Source: Amaranthus tricolor (lineage: Eukaryota; Streptophyta; Magnoliopsida; Caryophyllales; Amaranthaceae). Taken from it: DNA of 64,000 nt. Shown here in pieces: positions 29,804 to 43,474 of this stretch (positions are counted from its first letter, which is position 1; each line of letters starts with the position of its first letter). Made by a program: the position numbers and the translations under genes. The stretch lies in NCBI RefSeq assembly GCF_026212465.1, contig NC_080057.1, forward strand, positions 9,225,398-9,289,397. Direction: 5' to 3'. A model generated the notes under the pieces. The model made no database searches, was not told the DNA's origin, and saw only the letters and a list, made by a program, of their open reading frames with translations.

Positions 29804-32800
29804 TCAATGATCAATGAAGAATGAACAAGGATCAATGATAAATGAAGAATGAACGATGAAGAATGAACAAGGATTAATGGTCAATGACGAATGAACGATG
29901 AAGAATGAACAAGGATCAATGATCAATGAAGAATGAACGATGAAGAATGAACAAGGATCAATGATCAATGAAGAATGAACGATGAAGAATGAACAAGGAT
30001 CAATGATCAATGACGAATGAACGATGAAGAATGAACAAGGATCAATGATCAATGAAGAATGAACGATGAAGAATGAACAAGGATCAATGATCAATGAAGA
30101 ATGAACGATGAAGAATGAACAAGGATCAATGGTCAATGACGAATGAACGATGAAGAATGAACAAGGATCAATGATCAATGAAGAATGAACGATGAAGAAT
30201 GAACAAGGATTAATGATCAATGAAGAATGAACGATGAAGAATGAACAAGGATTAATGGTCAATGACGAATGAACGATGAAGAATGAACAAGGATCAATGA
30301 TTAATGAAGAATGAACGATAAAGAATGCACAAGGATCAATGATCAATGAAGAATGAACGATGAAGAATGAACAAGGATCAATGAAGAATGAACGATAAAG
30401 AATGAACAAGGATCAATGATCAATGAAGAATGAACGATGAAGAATGAATAAGGATCAATGATCAATGAAGAATGAACGATGAAGAATGAACAAGGATCAA
30501 TGGTCAATGACGAATGAACGATGAAGAATGAACAAGTATCAATGATCAATGACGAATGAACGATGAAGAATGCACAAGGCTCAATGATCAATGAAGAATG
30601 AACGATGAAGAATGAACAAGGATCAATGGTCAATGACGAATGAACGATGAAGAATGAACAAGGATCAATGATCAATGAAGAATGAACGATGAAGAATGAA
30701 CAAGGATTAATGATCAATGAAGAATGAACGATGAAGAATGAACAAGGATTAATGGTCAATGACGAATGAACGATGAAGAATGAACAAGGATCAATGATTA
30801 ATGAAGAATGAACGATAAAGAATGCACAAGGATCAATGATCAATGAAGAATGAACGATGAAGAATGAACAAGGATCAATGAAGAATGAACGATAAAGAAT
30901 GAACAAGGATCAATGATCAATGAAGAATGAACGATGAAGAATGAACAAGGATCAATGATCAATGAAGAATGAACGATGAAGAATGAACAAGGATCAATGG
31001 TCAATGACGAATGAACGATGAAGAATGAACAAGTATCAATGATCAATGACGAATGAACGATGAAGAATGCACAAGGCTCAATGATCAATGAAGAATGAAC
31101 GATGAAGAATGAACAAGGATCAATGATCAATGAAGAATGAACGATGAAGAATGAACAAGGATTAATGATCAATGAAGAATGAACAAGGATCAATGATCAA
31201 TGAAGAATGAACAAGGATCAATGATCAATGAAGAATGAACGATGAAGAATGAACAAGGATCAATGATCAATGAAGAATGAACGATGAAGAATGAACAAGG
31301 ATCAATGATCAATGAAGAATGAACAAGGATCAATGATAAATGAAGAATGAACGATGAAGAATGAACAAGGATTAATGGTCAATGACGAATGAACGATGAA
31401 GAATGAACAAGGATCAATGATCAATGAAGAATGAACGATGAAGAATGAACAAGGATCAATGATCAATGAAGAATGAACGATGAAGAATGAACAAGGATCA
31501 ATGATCAATGACGAATGAACGATGAAGAATGAACAAGGATCAATGATCAATGAAGAATGAACGATGAAGAATGAACAAGGATCAATGATCAATGAAGAAT
31601 GAACGATGAAGAATGAACAAGGATCAATGGTCAATGACGAATGAACGATGAAGAATGAACAAGGATCAATGATCAATGAAGAATGAACGATGAAGAATGA
31701 ACAAGGATTAATGATCAATGAAGAATGAACGATGAAGAATGAACAAGGATTAATGGTCAATGACGAATGAACGATGAAGAATGAACAAGGATCAATGATT
31801 AATGAAGAATGAACGATAAAGAATGCACAAGGATCAATGATCAATGAAGAATGAACGATGAAGAATGAACAAGGATCAATGAAGAATGAACGATAAAGAA
31901 TGAACAAGGATCAATGATCAATGAAGAATGAACGATGAAGAATGAACAAGGATCAATGATCAATGAAGAATGAACGATGAAGAATGAACAAGGATCAATG
32001 GTCAATGACGAATGAACGATGAAGAATGAACAAGTATCAATGATCAATGACGAATGAACGATGAAGAATGCACAAGGCTCAATGATCAATGAAGAATGAA
32101 CGATGAAGAATGAACAAGGATCAATGGTCAATGACGAATGAACGATGAAGAATGAACAAGGATCAATGATCAATGAAGAATGAACGATGAAGAATGAACA
32201 AGGATTAATGATCAATGAAGAATGAACGATGAAGAATGAACAAGGATTAATGGTCAATGACGAATGAACGATGAAGAATGAACAAGGATCAATGATTAAT
32301 GAAGAATGAACGATAAAGAATGCACAAGGATCAATGATCAATGAAGAATGAACGATGAAGAATGAACAAGGATCAATGAAGAATGAACGATAAAGAATGA
32401 ACAAGGATCAATGATCAATGAAGAATGAACGATGAAGAATGAACAAGGATCAATGATCAATGAAGAATGAACGATGAAGAATGAACAAGGATCAATGGTC
32501 AATGACGAATGAACGATGAAGAATGAACAAGTATCAATGATCAATGACGAATGAACGATGAAGAATGCACAAGGCTCAATGATCAATGAAGAATGAACGA
32601 TGAAGAATGAACAAGGATCAATGATCAATGAAGAATGAACGATGAAGAATGAACAAGGATCAATGATCAATGAAGAATGAACGATGAAGAATGAACAAGG
32701 ATCAATGATCAATGAAGAATGAACAAGGATCAATGATAAATGAAGAATGAACGATGAAGAATGAACAAGGATTAATGGTCAATGACGAACGAACGATGAA

Positions 32801-33324
32801 GAATGAACAAGGATCAATGATCAATGAAGAATGAACGATGAAGAATGAACAAGGATCAATGATCAATGACGAATGAACGATGAAGAATGAACAAGGATCA
32901 ATGATCAATGAAGAATGAACGATGAAGAATGAACAAGGATCAATGATCAATGAAGAATGAACGATGAAGAATGAACAAGGATCAATGATCAATGACGAAT
33001 GAACGATGAAGAATGAACAAGGATCAATGATCAATGAAGAATGAACGATGAAGAATGAACAAGGATCAATGATCAATGAAGAATGAACGATGAAGAATGA
33101 ACAAGGATCAATGGTCAATGACGAATGAACGATGAAGAATGAACAAGGATCAATGATCAATGAAGAATGAACGATGAAGAATGAACAAGGATTAATGATC
33201 AATGAAGAATGAACGATGAAGAATGAACAAGGATTAATGGTCAATGACGAATGAACGATGAAGAATGAACAAGGATCAATGATTAATGAAGAATGAACGA
33301 TAAAGAATGCACAAGGATCAATGA
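29804..33324 (+). repeat. 1498-bp HOR and extension
   Basis: Segments beginning at 29804 and 30343 recur at 31302 and 31841, both 1498 bp away. The shared series has GATAAAGAATGCAC units, 35-bp units and the GAACAAGTATC/GCACAAGGCTC pair. Copy 1 has a private GAATAAGG change near 30447. A longer related series begins at 32702 and leads into P copy 3. Confidence 0.83.
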
Positions 33325-35715
33325 TCAATGAAGAATGAACGATGAAGAATGAACAAGGATCAATGAAGAATGAACGATAAAGAATGAACAAGGATCAATG
33401 ATCAATGAAGAATGAACGATGAAGAATGAACAAGGATCAATGATCAATGAAGAATGAACGATGAAGAATGAACAAGGATCAATGGTCAATGACGAATGAA
33501 CGATGAAGAATGAACAAGGATCAATGATCAATGACGAATGAACGATGAAGAATGCACAAGGCTCAATGATCAATGAAGAATGAACGATGAAGAATGAACA
33601 AGGATTAATGGTCAATGACGAATGAACGATGAAGAATGAACAAGGATCAATGATTAATGAAGAATGAACGATAAAGAATGCACAAGGATCAATGATCAAT
33701 GAAGAATGAACGATGAAGAATGAACAAGGATCAATGAAGAATGAACGATAAAGAATGAACAAGGATCAATGATCAATGAAGAATGAACGATGAAGAATGA
33801 ACAAGGATCAATGATCAATGAAGAATGAACGATGAAGAATGAACAAGGATCAATGGTCAATGACGAATGAACGATGAAGAATGAACAAGTATCAATGATC
33901 AATGACGAATGAACGATGAAGAATGCACAAGGCTCAATGATCAATGAAGAATGAACGATGAAGAATGAACAAGGATCAATGATCAATGAAGAATGAACGA
34001 TGAAGAATGAACAAGGATCAATGATCAATGAAGAATGAACGATGAAGAATGAACAAGGATCAATGATCAATGAAGAATGAACAAGGATCAATGATAAATG
34101 AAGAATGAACGATGAAGAATGAACAAGGATTAATGGTCAATGACGAACGAACGATGAAGAATGAACAAGGATCAATGATCAATGAAGAATGAACGATGAA
34201 GAATGAACAAGGATCAATGATCAATGAAGAATGAACGATGAAGAATGAACAAGGATCAATGGTCAATGACGAATGAACGATGAAGAATGAACAAGGATCA
34301 ATGATCAATGAAGAATGAACGATGAAGAATGAACAAGGATCAATGATCAATGAAGAATGAACGATGAAGAATGAACAAGGATTAATGATCAATGAAGAAT
34401 GAACAAGGATCAATGATCAATGAAGAATGAACAAGGATCAATGATCAATGAAGAATGAACGATGAAGAATGAACAAGGATCAAAGATCAATGAAGAATGA
34501 ACGATGAAGAATGAACAAGGATCAATGATCAATGAAAAATGAACGATGAAGAATGAACAAGGATCAATGATCAATGAAGAATGAACGATGAAGAATGAAC
34601 AAGGATCAATGATCAATGAAGAATGAACGATGAAGAATGAACAAGGATCAATGATCAATGAAGAATGAACGATGAAGAATGAACAAGGATCAATGATCAA
34701 TGAAGAATGAACAAGGATCAATGATAAATGAAGAATGAACGATGAAGAATGAACAAGGATTAATGGTCAATGACGAATGAACGATGAAGAATGAACAAGG
34801 ATCAATGATCAATGAAGAATGAACGATGAAGAATGAACAAGGATCAATGATCAATGAAGAATGAACGATGAAGAATGAACAAGGATCAATGGTCAATGAA
34901 GAATGAACGATTAAGAATGAACAAGGATTAATGTTCAATGACGAATGTACGATGAAGAATGAACAAGGATCAATGATCAATGAAGAATGAACGAAGAAGA
35001 ATGAACAAGGATTAATGGTCAATGACAATTGAACGATGAAGAATGAACAAGGATCAATGATCAATGAAGAATGAACGATGAAGAATGAACAAGGATCAAT
35101 GATCAATGAAGAATGAACGATGAAAAATGAACAAGGATCAATGATCAATGACGAATGAACGATGAAGAATGAACAAGGATCAATGATCAATGAACAATGA
35201 ACGATGAAGAATGAACAAGGATCAATGATCAATGAAGAATGAACGATGAAGAATGATCAAGGATCAATGATCAATGAAGAATGAACGATGAAGAATGAAC
35301 AAGGATCAATGGTCAATGACGAATGAACGATGAAGAATGAACTAGGATCAATGATCAATGAAGAATGAACGATGAAGAATGAACAAGGATCAATGATCAA
35401 TTAAGAATGAACGATGAAGAATGAACAAGGATTAATGGTCAATGACGAATGAACGATGAAGAATGAACAAGGATCAATGATCAATGAAGACTGAACGATG
35501 AAGAATGAACAAGGATCAATGATCATTGAAGAATGAACGATGAAGAATGAACAAGGTTCAATGGTCAATGAAGAATGAACGATGAAGAATGAACAAGGAT
35601 CAATGATCAATGAAGAATGAACGATGAAGAATGAACAAGGATCAATGATCAATGAAGAATGAACGATGAAGAATGAACAAGGATTAATGATCAATGAAGA
35701 ATGAATAAGGATCAA
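33325..35715 (+). repeat. Block P, copy 3
   Basis: It matches 15195-17627 at an offset of 18130 bp along its length, including the AATGACAATTG unit near 35021 and the ATCAATTAAG variant near 35398. Differences from copy 1 include GAACGAAGAAG near 34991 and GAACTAGG near 35340. It forms the left edge of the right-hand half of the window, where the P-derived markers become common. Confidence 0.85.
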
Positions 35716-37930
35716 TGATCAATGAAGAATGAACGATGAAGAATGAACAAGGATCAATGATCAATGAAGAATGAACGATGAAGAATGAACAAGGATCAAT
35801 GATCATTGAAGAATGAACGATGAAGAATGAACAAGGTTCAATGGTCAATGAAGAATGAACGATGAAGAATGAACAAGGATCAATGATCAATGAAGAATGA
35901 ACGATGAAGAATGAACAAGGATCAATGATCAATGAAGAATGAACGATGAAGAATGAACAAGGATCAATGATCAATGAAGAATGAACAAGGATCAATGATA
36001 AATGAAGAATGAACGATGAAGAATGAACAAGGATTAATGGTCAATGACGAATGAACGATGAAGAATGAACAAGGATCAATGATCAATGAAGAATGAACGA
36101 TGAAGAATGAACAAGGATCAATGATCAATGAAGAATGAACGATGAAGAATGAACAAGGATCAATGGTCTATGAAGAATGAACGATTAAGAATGAACAAGG
36201 ATTAATGTTCAATGACGAATGTACGATGAAGAATGAACAAGGATCAATGATCAATGAAGAATGAACGAAGAAGAATGAACAAGGATTAATGGTCAATGAC
36301 AATTGAACGATGAAGAATGAACAAGGATCAATGATCAATGAAGAATGAACGATGAAGAATGAACAAGGATCAATGATCAATGAAGAATGAACGATGAAAA
36401 ATGAACAAGGATCAATGATCAATGACGAATGAACGATGAAGAATGAACAAGGATCAATGATCAATGAACAATGAACGATGAAGAATGAACAAGGATCAAT
36501 GATCAATGAAGAATGAACGATGAAGAATGATCAAGGATCAATGATCAATGAAGAATGAACGATGAAGAATGAACAAGGATCAATGGTCAATGACGAATGA
36601 ACGATGAAGAATGAACAAGGATCAATGATCAATGAAGAATGAACGATGAAGAATGAACAAGGATCAATGATCAATGAAGAATGAACGATGAAGAATGAAC
36701 AAGGATCAATGATCATTGAAGAATGAACGATGAAGAATGAACAAGGTTCAATGGTCAATGAAGAATGAACGATGAAGAATGAACAAGGATCAATGATCAA
36801 TGAAGAATGAACGATGAAGAATGAACAAGGATCAATGATCAATGAAGAATGAACGATGAAGAATGAACAAGGATCAATGATCAATGAAGAATGAACGATG
36901 AAGAATGAACAAGGATCAATGATCAATGAAGAATGAACGATGAAGAATGAACAAGGATCAATGATCATTGAAGAATGAACGATGAAGAATGAACAAGGTT
37001 CAATGGTCAATGAAGAATGAACGATGAAGAATGAACAAGGATCAATGATCAATGAAGAATGAACGATGAAGAATGAACAAGGATCAATGATCAATGAAGA
37101 ATGAACGATGAAGAATGAACAAGGATTAATGATCAATGAAGAATGAATAAGGATCAATGATCAATGAAGAATGAACGATGAAGAATGAACAAGGATCAAT
37201 GATCAATGAAGAATGAACGATGAAGAATGAACAAGGATCAATGATCATTGAAGAATGAACGATGAAGAATGAACAAGGTTCAATGGTCAATGAAGAATGA
37301 ACGATGAAGAATGAACAAGGATCAATGATCAATGAAGAATGAACGATGAAGAATGAACAAGGATCAATGATCAATGAAGAATGAACGATGAAGAATGAAC
37401 AAGGATCAATGATCAATGAAGAATGAACAAGGATCAATGATAAATGAAGAATGAACGATGAAGAATGAACAAGGATTAATGGTCAATGACGAATGAACGA
37501 TGAAGAATGAACAAGGATCAATGATCAATGAAGAATGAACGATGAAGAATGAACAAGGATCAATGATCAATGAAGAATGAACGATGAAGAATGAACAAGG
37601 ATCAATGGTCTATGAAGAATGAACGATTAAGAATGAACAAGGATTAATGTTCAATGACGAATGTACGATGAAGAATGAACAAGGATCAATGATCAATGAA
37701 GAATGAACGAAGAAGAATGAACAAGGATTAATGGTCAATGACAATTGAACGATGAAGAATGAACAAGGATCAATGATCAATGAAGAATGAACGATGAAGA
37801 ATGAACAAGGATCAATGATCAATGAAGAATGAACGATGAAAAATGAACAAGGATCAATGATCAATGACGAATGAACGATGAAGAATGAACAAGGATCAAT
37901 GATCAATGAAGAATGAACGATGAAGAATGA
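35684..37930 (+). repeat. 1442-bp HOR
   Basis: Segment 35684-35995 recurs at 37126-37437 and segment 36168-36506 recurs at 37610-37906, both at an offset of 1442 bp. The second copy lacks one unit, the one with AATGAACAATGAAC. Shared markers are GAATAAGG, GGTCTATG, CGAATGTACG and CGAAGAAG. Confidence 0.85.
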
Positions 37931-40900
37931 TCAAGGATCAATGATCAATGAAGAATGAACGATGAAGAATGAACAAGGATCAATGGTCAATGACGAATGA
38001 ACGATGAAGAATGAACAAGGATCAATGATCAATGAAGAATGAACGATGAAGAATGAACAAGGATCAATGATCAATGAAGAATGAACGATGAAGAATGAAG
38101 AAGGATCAATGATCATTGAAGAATGAACGATGAAGAATGAACAAGGTTCAATGGTCAATGAAGAATGAACGATGAAGAATGAACAAGGATCAATGATCAA
38201 TGAAGAATGAACGATGAAGAATGAACAAGGATCAATGATCAATGAAGAATGAACGATGAAGAATGAACAAGGATCAATGATCAATGAAGAATGAACGATG
38301 AAGAATGAACAAGGATCAATGATCAATGAAGAATGAACGATGAAGAATGAACAAGGATCAATGATCAATGAAGAATGAACGTTGAAGAATGAACAAGTAT
38401 CAATGATCAATGAAGAATGAATGATGAAGAATGAACAAGGATCAATGATCAATTAAGAATGAACGATGAAGAATGAACAAGGATTAATGGTCAATGACGA
38501 ATGAACGATGAAGAATGAACAAGGATCAATGATCAATGAAGAATGAACGATGAAGAATGAACAAGGATCAATGATCATTGAAGAATGAACGATGAAGAAT
38601 GAACAAGGTTCAATGGTCAATGAAGAACGAACGATGAAGAATGAACAAGGATCAATGATCAATGAAGAATGAACGATGAAGAATGAACAAGGATCAATGA
38701 TCAATGAAGAATGAACGATGAAGAATGAACAAGGATTAATGATCAATGAAGAATGAACAAGGATCAATGATCAATGAAGAATGAACAAGGATCAATGATC
38801 AATGAAGAATGAACGATGAAGAATGAACAAGGATCAATGATCAATGAAGAATGAACGATGAAGAATGAACAAGGATCAATGATCAATGAAGAATGAATGA
38901 TGAAGAATGAACAACGATCAATGATCAATGAAGAATGAACGATGAAGAATGAACAAGGATCAATGATCAATGAAGAATGAACGTTGAAGAATGAACAAGG
39001 ATCAATGATCAATGAAGAATGAACGATGAAGAATGAACAAGGATCAATGATCAATGAAGAATGAACAAGGATCAATGATAAATGAAGAATGAACGATGAA
39101 GAATGAACAAGGATTAATGGTCAATGACGAATGAACGATGAAGAATGAACAAGGATCAATGATCAATGAAGAATGAACGATGAAGAATGAACAAGGATCA
39201 ATGATCAATGAAGAATGAACGATGAAGAATGAACAAGGATCAATGGTCAATGACGAATGAACGATGAAGAATGAACAAGGATCAATGATCAATGACGAAT
39301 GAACGATGAAGAATGCACAAGGCTCAATGATCAATGAAGAATGAACGATGAAGAATGAACAAGGATCAATGATCAATGAAGAATGAACGATGAAGAATGA
39401 ACAAGGATCAATGATCAATGAAGAATGAACGATGAAGAATGAACAAGGATCAATGATCAATGAAGAATGAACAAGGATCAATGATAAATGAAGAATGAAC
39501 GATGAAGAATGAACAAGGATTAATGGTCAATGACGAACGAACGATGAAGAATGAACAAGGATCAATGATCAATGAAGAATAAACGATGAAGAATGAACAA
39601 GGATCAATGATCAATGAAGAATGAACGATGAAGAATGAACAAGGATCAATGGTCAATGACGAATGAACGATGAAGAATGAACAAGGATCAATGATCAATG
39701 AAGAATGAACGATGAAGAATGAACAAGGATCAATGATCAATGAAGAATGAACGATGAAGAATGAACAAGGATTAATGATCAATGAAGAATGAACAAGGAT
39801 CAATGATCAATGAAGAATGAACAAGGATCAATGATCAATGAAGAATGAACGATGAAGAATGAACAAGGATCAATGATCAATGAAGAATGAACGATGAAGA
39901 ATGAACAAGGATCAATGATCAATGAAGAATGAACGATGAAGAATGAACAAGGATCAATGATCAATGAAGAATGAACGATGAAGAATGAACAAGGATCAAT
40001 GATCAATGAAGAATGAACGATGAAGAATGAACAAGGATCAATGATCAATGAAGAATGAACGATGAAGAATGAACAAGGATCAATGATCAATGATGAATGA
40101 ACAAGGATCAATGATAAATGAAGAATGAACGATGAAGAATGAACAAGGATTAATGGTCAATGACGAATGAACGATGAAGAATGAACAAGGATCAATGATC
40201 AATGAAGAATGAACGATGAAGAATGAACAAGGATCAATGATCAATGAAGAATGAACGATGAAGAATGAACAAGGATCAATGGTCAATGAAGAATGAACGA
40301 TTAAGAATGAACAAGGATTAATGGTCAATGACGAATGAACGATGAAGAATGAACAAGGATCAATGATCAATGAAGAATGAACGATGAAGAATGAACAAGG
40401 ATTAATGGTCAATGACAATTGAACGATGAAGAATGAACAAGGATCAATGATCAATGAAGAATGAACGATGAAGAATGAACAAGGATCAATGATCAATGAA
40501 GAATGAACGATGAAAAATGAACAAGGATCAATGATCAATGACGAATGAACGATGAAGAATGAACAAGGATCAATGATCAATGAACAATGAACGATGAAGA
40601 ATGAACAAGGATCAATGATCAATGAAGAATGAACGATGAAGAATGATCAAGGATCAATGATCAATGAAGAATGAACGATGAAGAATGAACAAGGATCAAT
40701 GGTCAATGACGAATGAACGATGAAGAATGAACAAGGATCAATGATCAATGAAGAATGAACGATGAAGAATGAACAAGGATTAATGGTCAATGACGAATTA
40801 ACGATGAAGAATGAACAAGGATCAATGATCAATGAAGAATGAACGATGAAGAATGAACAAGGATCAATGATCATTGAAGAATGAACGATGAAGAATGAAC

Positions 40901-43474
40901 AAGGTTCAATGGTCAATGAAGAATGAACGATGAAGAATGAACAAGGATCAATGATCAATGAAGAATGAACGATGAAGAATGAACAAGGATCAATGATCAA
41001 TGAAGAATGAACGATGAAGAATGAACAAGGATTAATGATCAATGAAGAATGAACAAGGATCAATGATCAATGAAGAATGAACAAGGATCAATGATCAATG
41101 AAGAATGAACGATGAAGAATGAACAAGGATCAATGATCAATGAAGAATGAACGATGAAGAATGAACAAGGATCAATGATCAATGAAGAATGAACGATGAA
41201 GAATGAACAAGGATCAATGATCAATGAAGAATGAACGATGAAGAATGAACAAGGATCAATGATCAATGAAGAATGAACGTTGAAGAATGAACAAGGATCA
41301 ATGATCAATGAAGAATGAACGATGAAGAATGAACAAGGATCAATGATCAATTAAGAATGAACGATGAAGAATGAACAAGGATTAATGGTCAATGACGAAT
41401 GAACGATGATGAATGAACGATGAAGAATGAACAAGGATCAATGATCATTGAAGAATGAACGATGAAGAATGAACAAGGTTCAATGGTCAATGAAGAATGA
41501 ACGATGAAGAATGAACAAGGATCAATGATCAATGAAGAATGAACGATGAAGAATGAACAAGGATCAATGATCAATGAAGAATGAACGATGAAGAATGAAC
41601 AAGGATTAATGATCAATGAAGAATGAACAAGGATCAATGATCAATGAAGAATGAACAAGGATCAATGATCAATGAAGAATGAACGATGAAGAATGAACAA
41701 GGATCAATGATCAATGAAGAATGAACGATGAAGAATGAACAAGGATCAATGATCAATGAAGAATGAACGATGAAGAATGAACAACGATCAATGATCAATG
41801 AAGAATGAACGATGAAGAATGAACAAGGATCAATGATCAATGAAGAATGAACGTTGAAGAATGAACAAGGATCAATGATCAATGAAGAATGAACGATGAA
41901 GAATGAACAAGGATCAATGATCAATGAAGAATGAACAAGGATCAATGATAAATGAAGAATGAACGATGAAGAATGAACAAGGATTAATGGTCAATGACGA
42001 ATGAACGATGAAGAATGAACAAGGATCAATGATCAATGAAGAATGAACGATGAAGAATGAACAAGGATCAATGATCAATGAAGAATGAACGATGAAGAAT
42101 GAACAAGGATCAATGGTCAATGACGAATGAACGATGAAGAATGAACAAGGATCAATGATCAATGACGAATGAACGATGAAGAATGCACAAGGCTCAATGA
42201 TCAATGAAGAATGAACGATGAAGAATGAACAAGGATCAATGATCAATGAAGAATGAACGATGAAGAATGAACAAGGATCAATGATCAATGAAGAATGAAC
42301 GATGAAGAATGAACAAGGATCAATGATCAATGAAGAATGAACAAGGATCAATGATAAATGAAGAATGAACGATGAAGAATGAACAAGGATTAATGGTCAA
42401 TGACGAACGAACGATGAAGAATGAACAAGGATCAATGATCAATGAAGAATGAACGATGAAGAATGAACAAGGATCAATGATCAATGAAGAATGAACGATG
42501 AAGAATGAACAAGGATCAATGGTCAATGACGAATGAACGATGAAGAATGAACAAGGATCAATGATCAATGAAGAATGAACGATGAAGAATGAACAAGGAT
42601 CAATGATCAATGAAGAATGAACGATGAAGAATGAACAAGGATTAATGATCAATGAAGAATGAACAAGGATCAATGATCAATGAAGAATGAACAAGGATCA
42701 ATGATCAATGAAGAATGAACGATGAAGAATGAACAAGGATCAATGATCAATGAAGAATGAACGATGAAGAATGAACAAGGATCAATGATCAATGAAGAAT
42801 GAACGATGAAGAATGAACAAGGATCAATGATCAATGAAGAATGAACGATGAAGAATGAACAAGGATCAATGATCAATGAAGAATGAACGATGAAGAATGA
42901 ACAAGGATCAATGATCAATGAAGAATGAACGATGAAGAATGAACAAGGATCAATGATCAATGAAGAATGAACAAGGATCAATGATAAATGAAGAATGAAC
43001 GATGAAGAATGAACAAGGATTAATGGTCAATGACGAATGAACGATGAAGAATGAACAAGGATCAATGATCAATGAAGAATGAACGATGAAGAATGAACAA
43101 GGATCAATGATCAATGAAGAATGAACGATGAAGAATGAACAAGGATCAATGGTCAATGAAGAATGAACGATTAAGAATGAACAAGGATTAATGGTCAATG
43201 ACGAATGAACGATGAAGAATGAACAAGGATCAATGATCAATGAAGAATGAACGATGAAGAATGAACAAGGATTAATGGTCAATGACAATTGAACGATGAA
43301 GAATGAACAAGGATCAATGATCAATGAAGAATGAACGATGAAGAATGAACAAGGATCAATGATCAATGAAGAATGAACGATGAAAAATGAACAAGGATCA
43401 ATGATCAATGACGAATGAACGATGAAGAATGAACAAGGATCAATGATCAATGAAGAATGAACGATGAAGAATGA
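37931..43474 (+). repeat. Block Q, first full period (5544 bp)
   Basis: The sequence 37931-40622 recurs at 43475-46166 with a constant offset of 5544 bp (132 x 42). The head carries GAAGAAGGATC near 38098, AACGTTGAAG near 38380 and GAACAAGTAT at 38391. The 3' part (40080-43450) includes the CGAATTAACG marker and the first 56-bp unit. It recurs at 49992-53404 with an offset of 9912 bp. Confidence 0.87.
41398..41453 (+). repeat. 56-bp expanded unit (extra h1-h2 pair)
   Basis: The heptamer order is AATGAAC, GATGATG, AATGAAC, GATGAAG, AATGAAC, AAGGATC, AATGATC, ATTGAAG. An extra 14-bp h1-h2 pair is present, and the first h2 copy carries one substitution (GATGATG). Its homologue lies exactly 9912 bp away at 51310-51365, where the extra h2 is unmutated. 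The expansion therefore predates the copying of the surrounding block. Confidence 0.9.
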
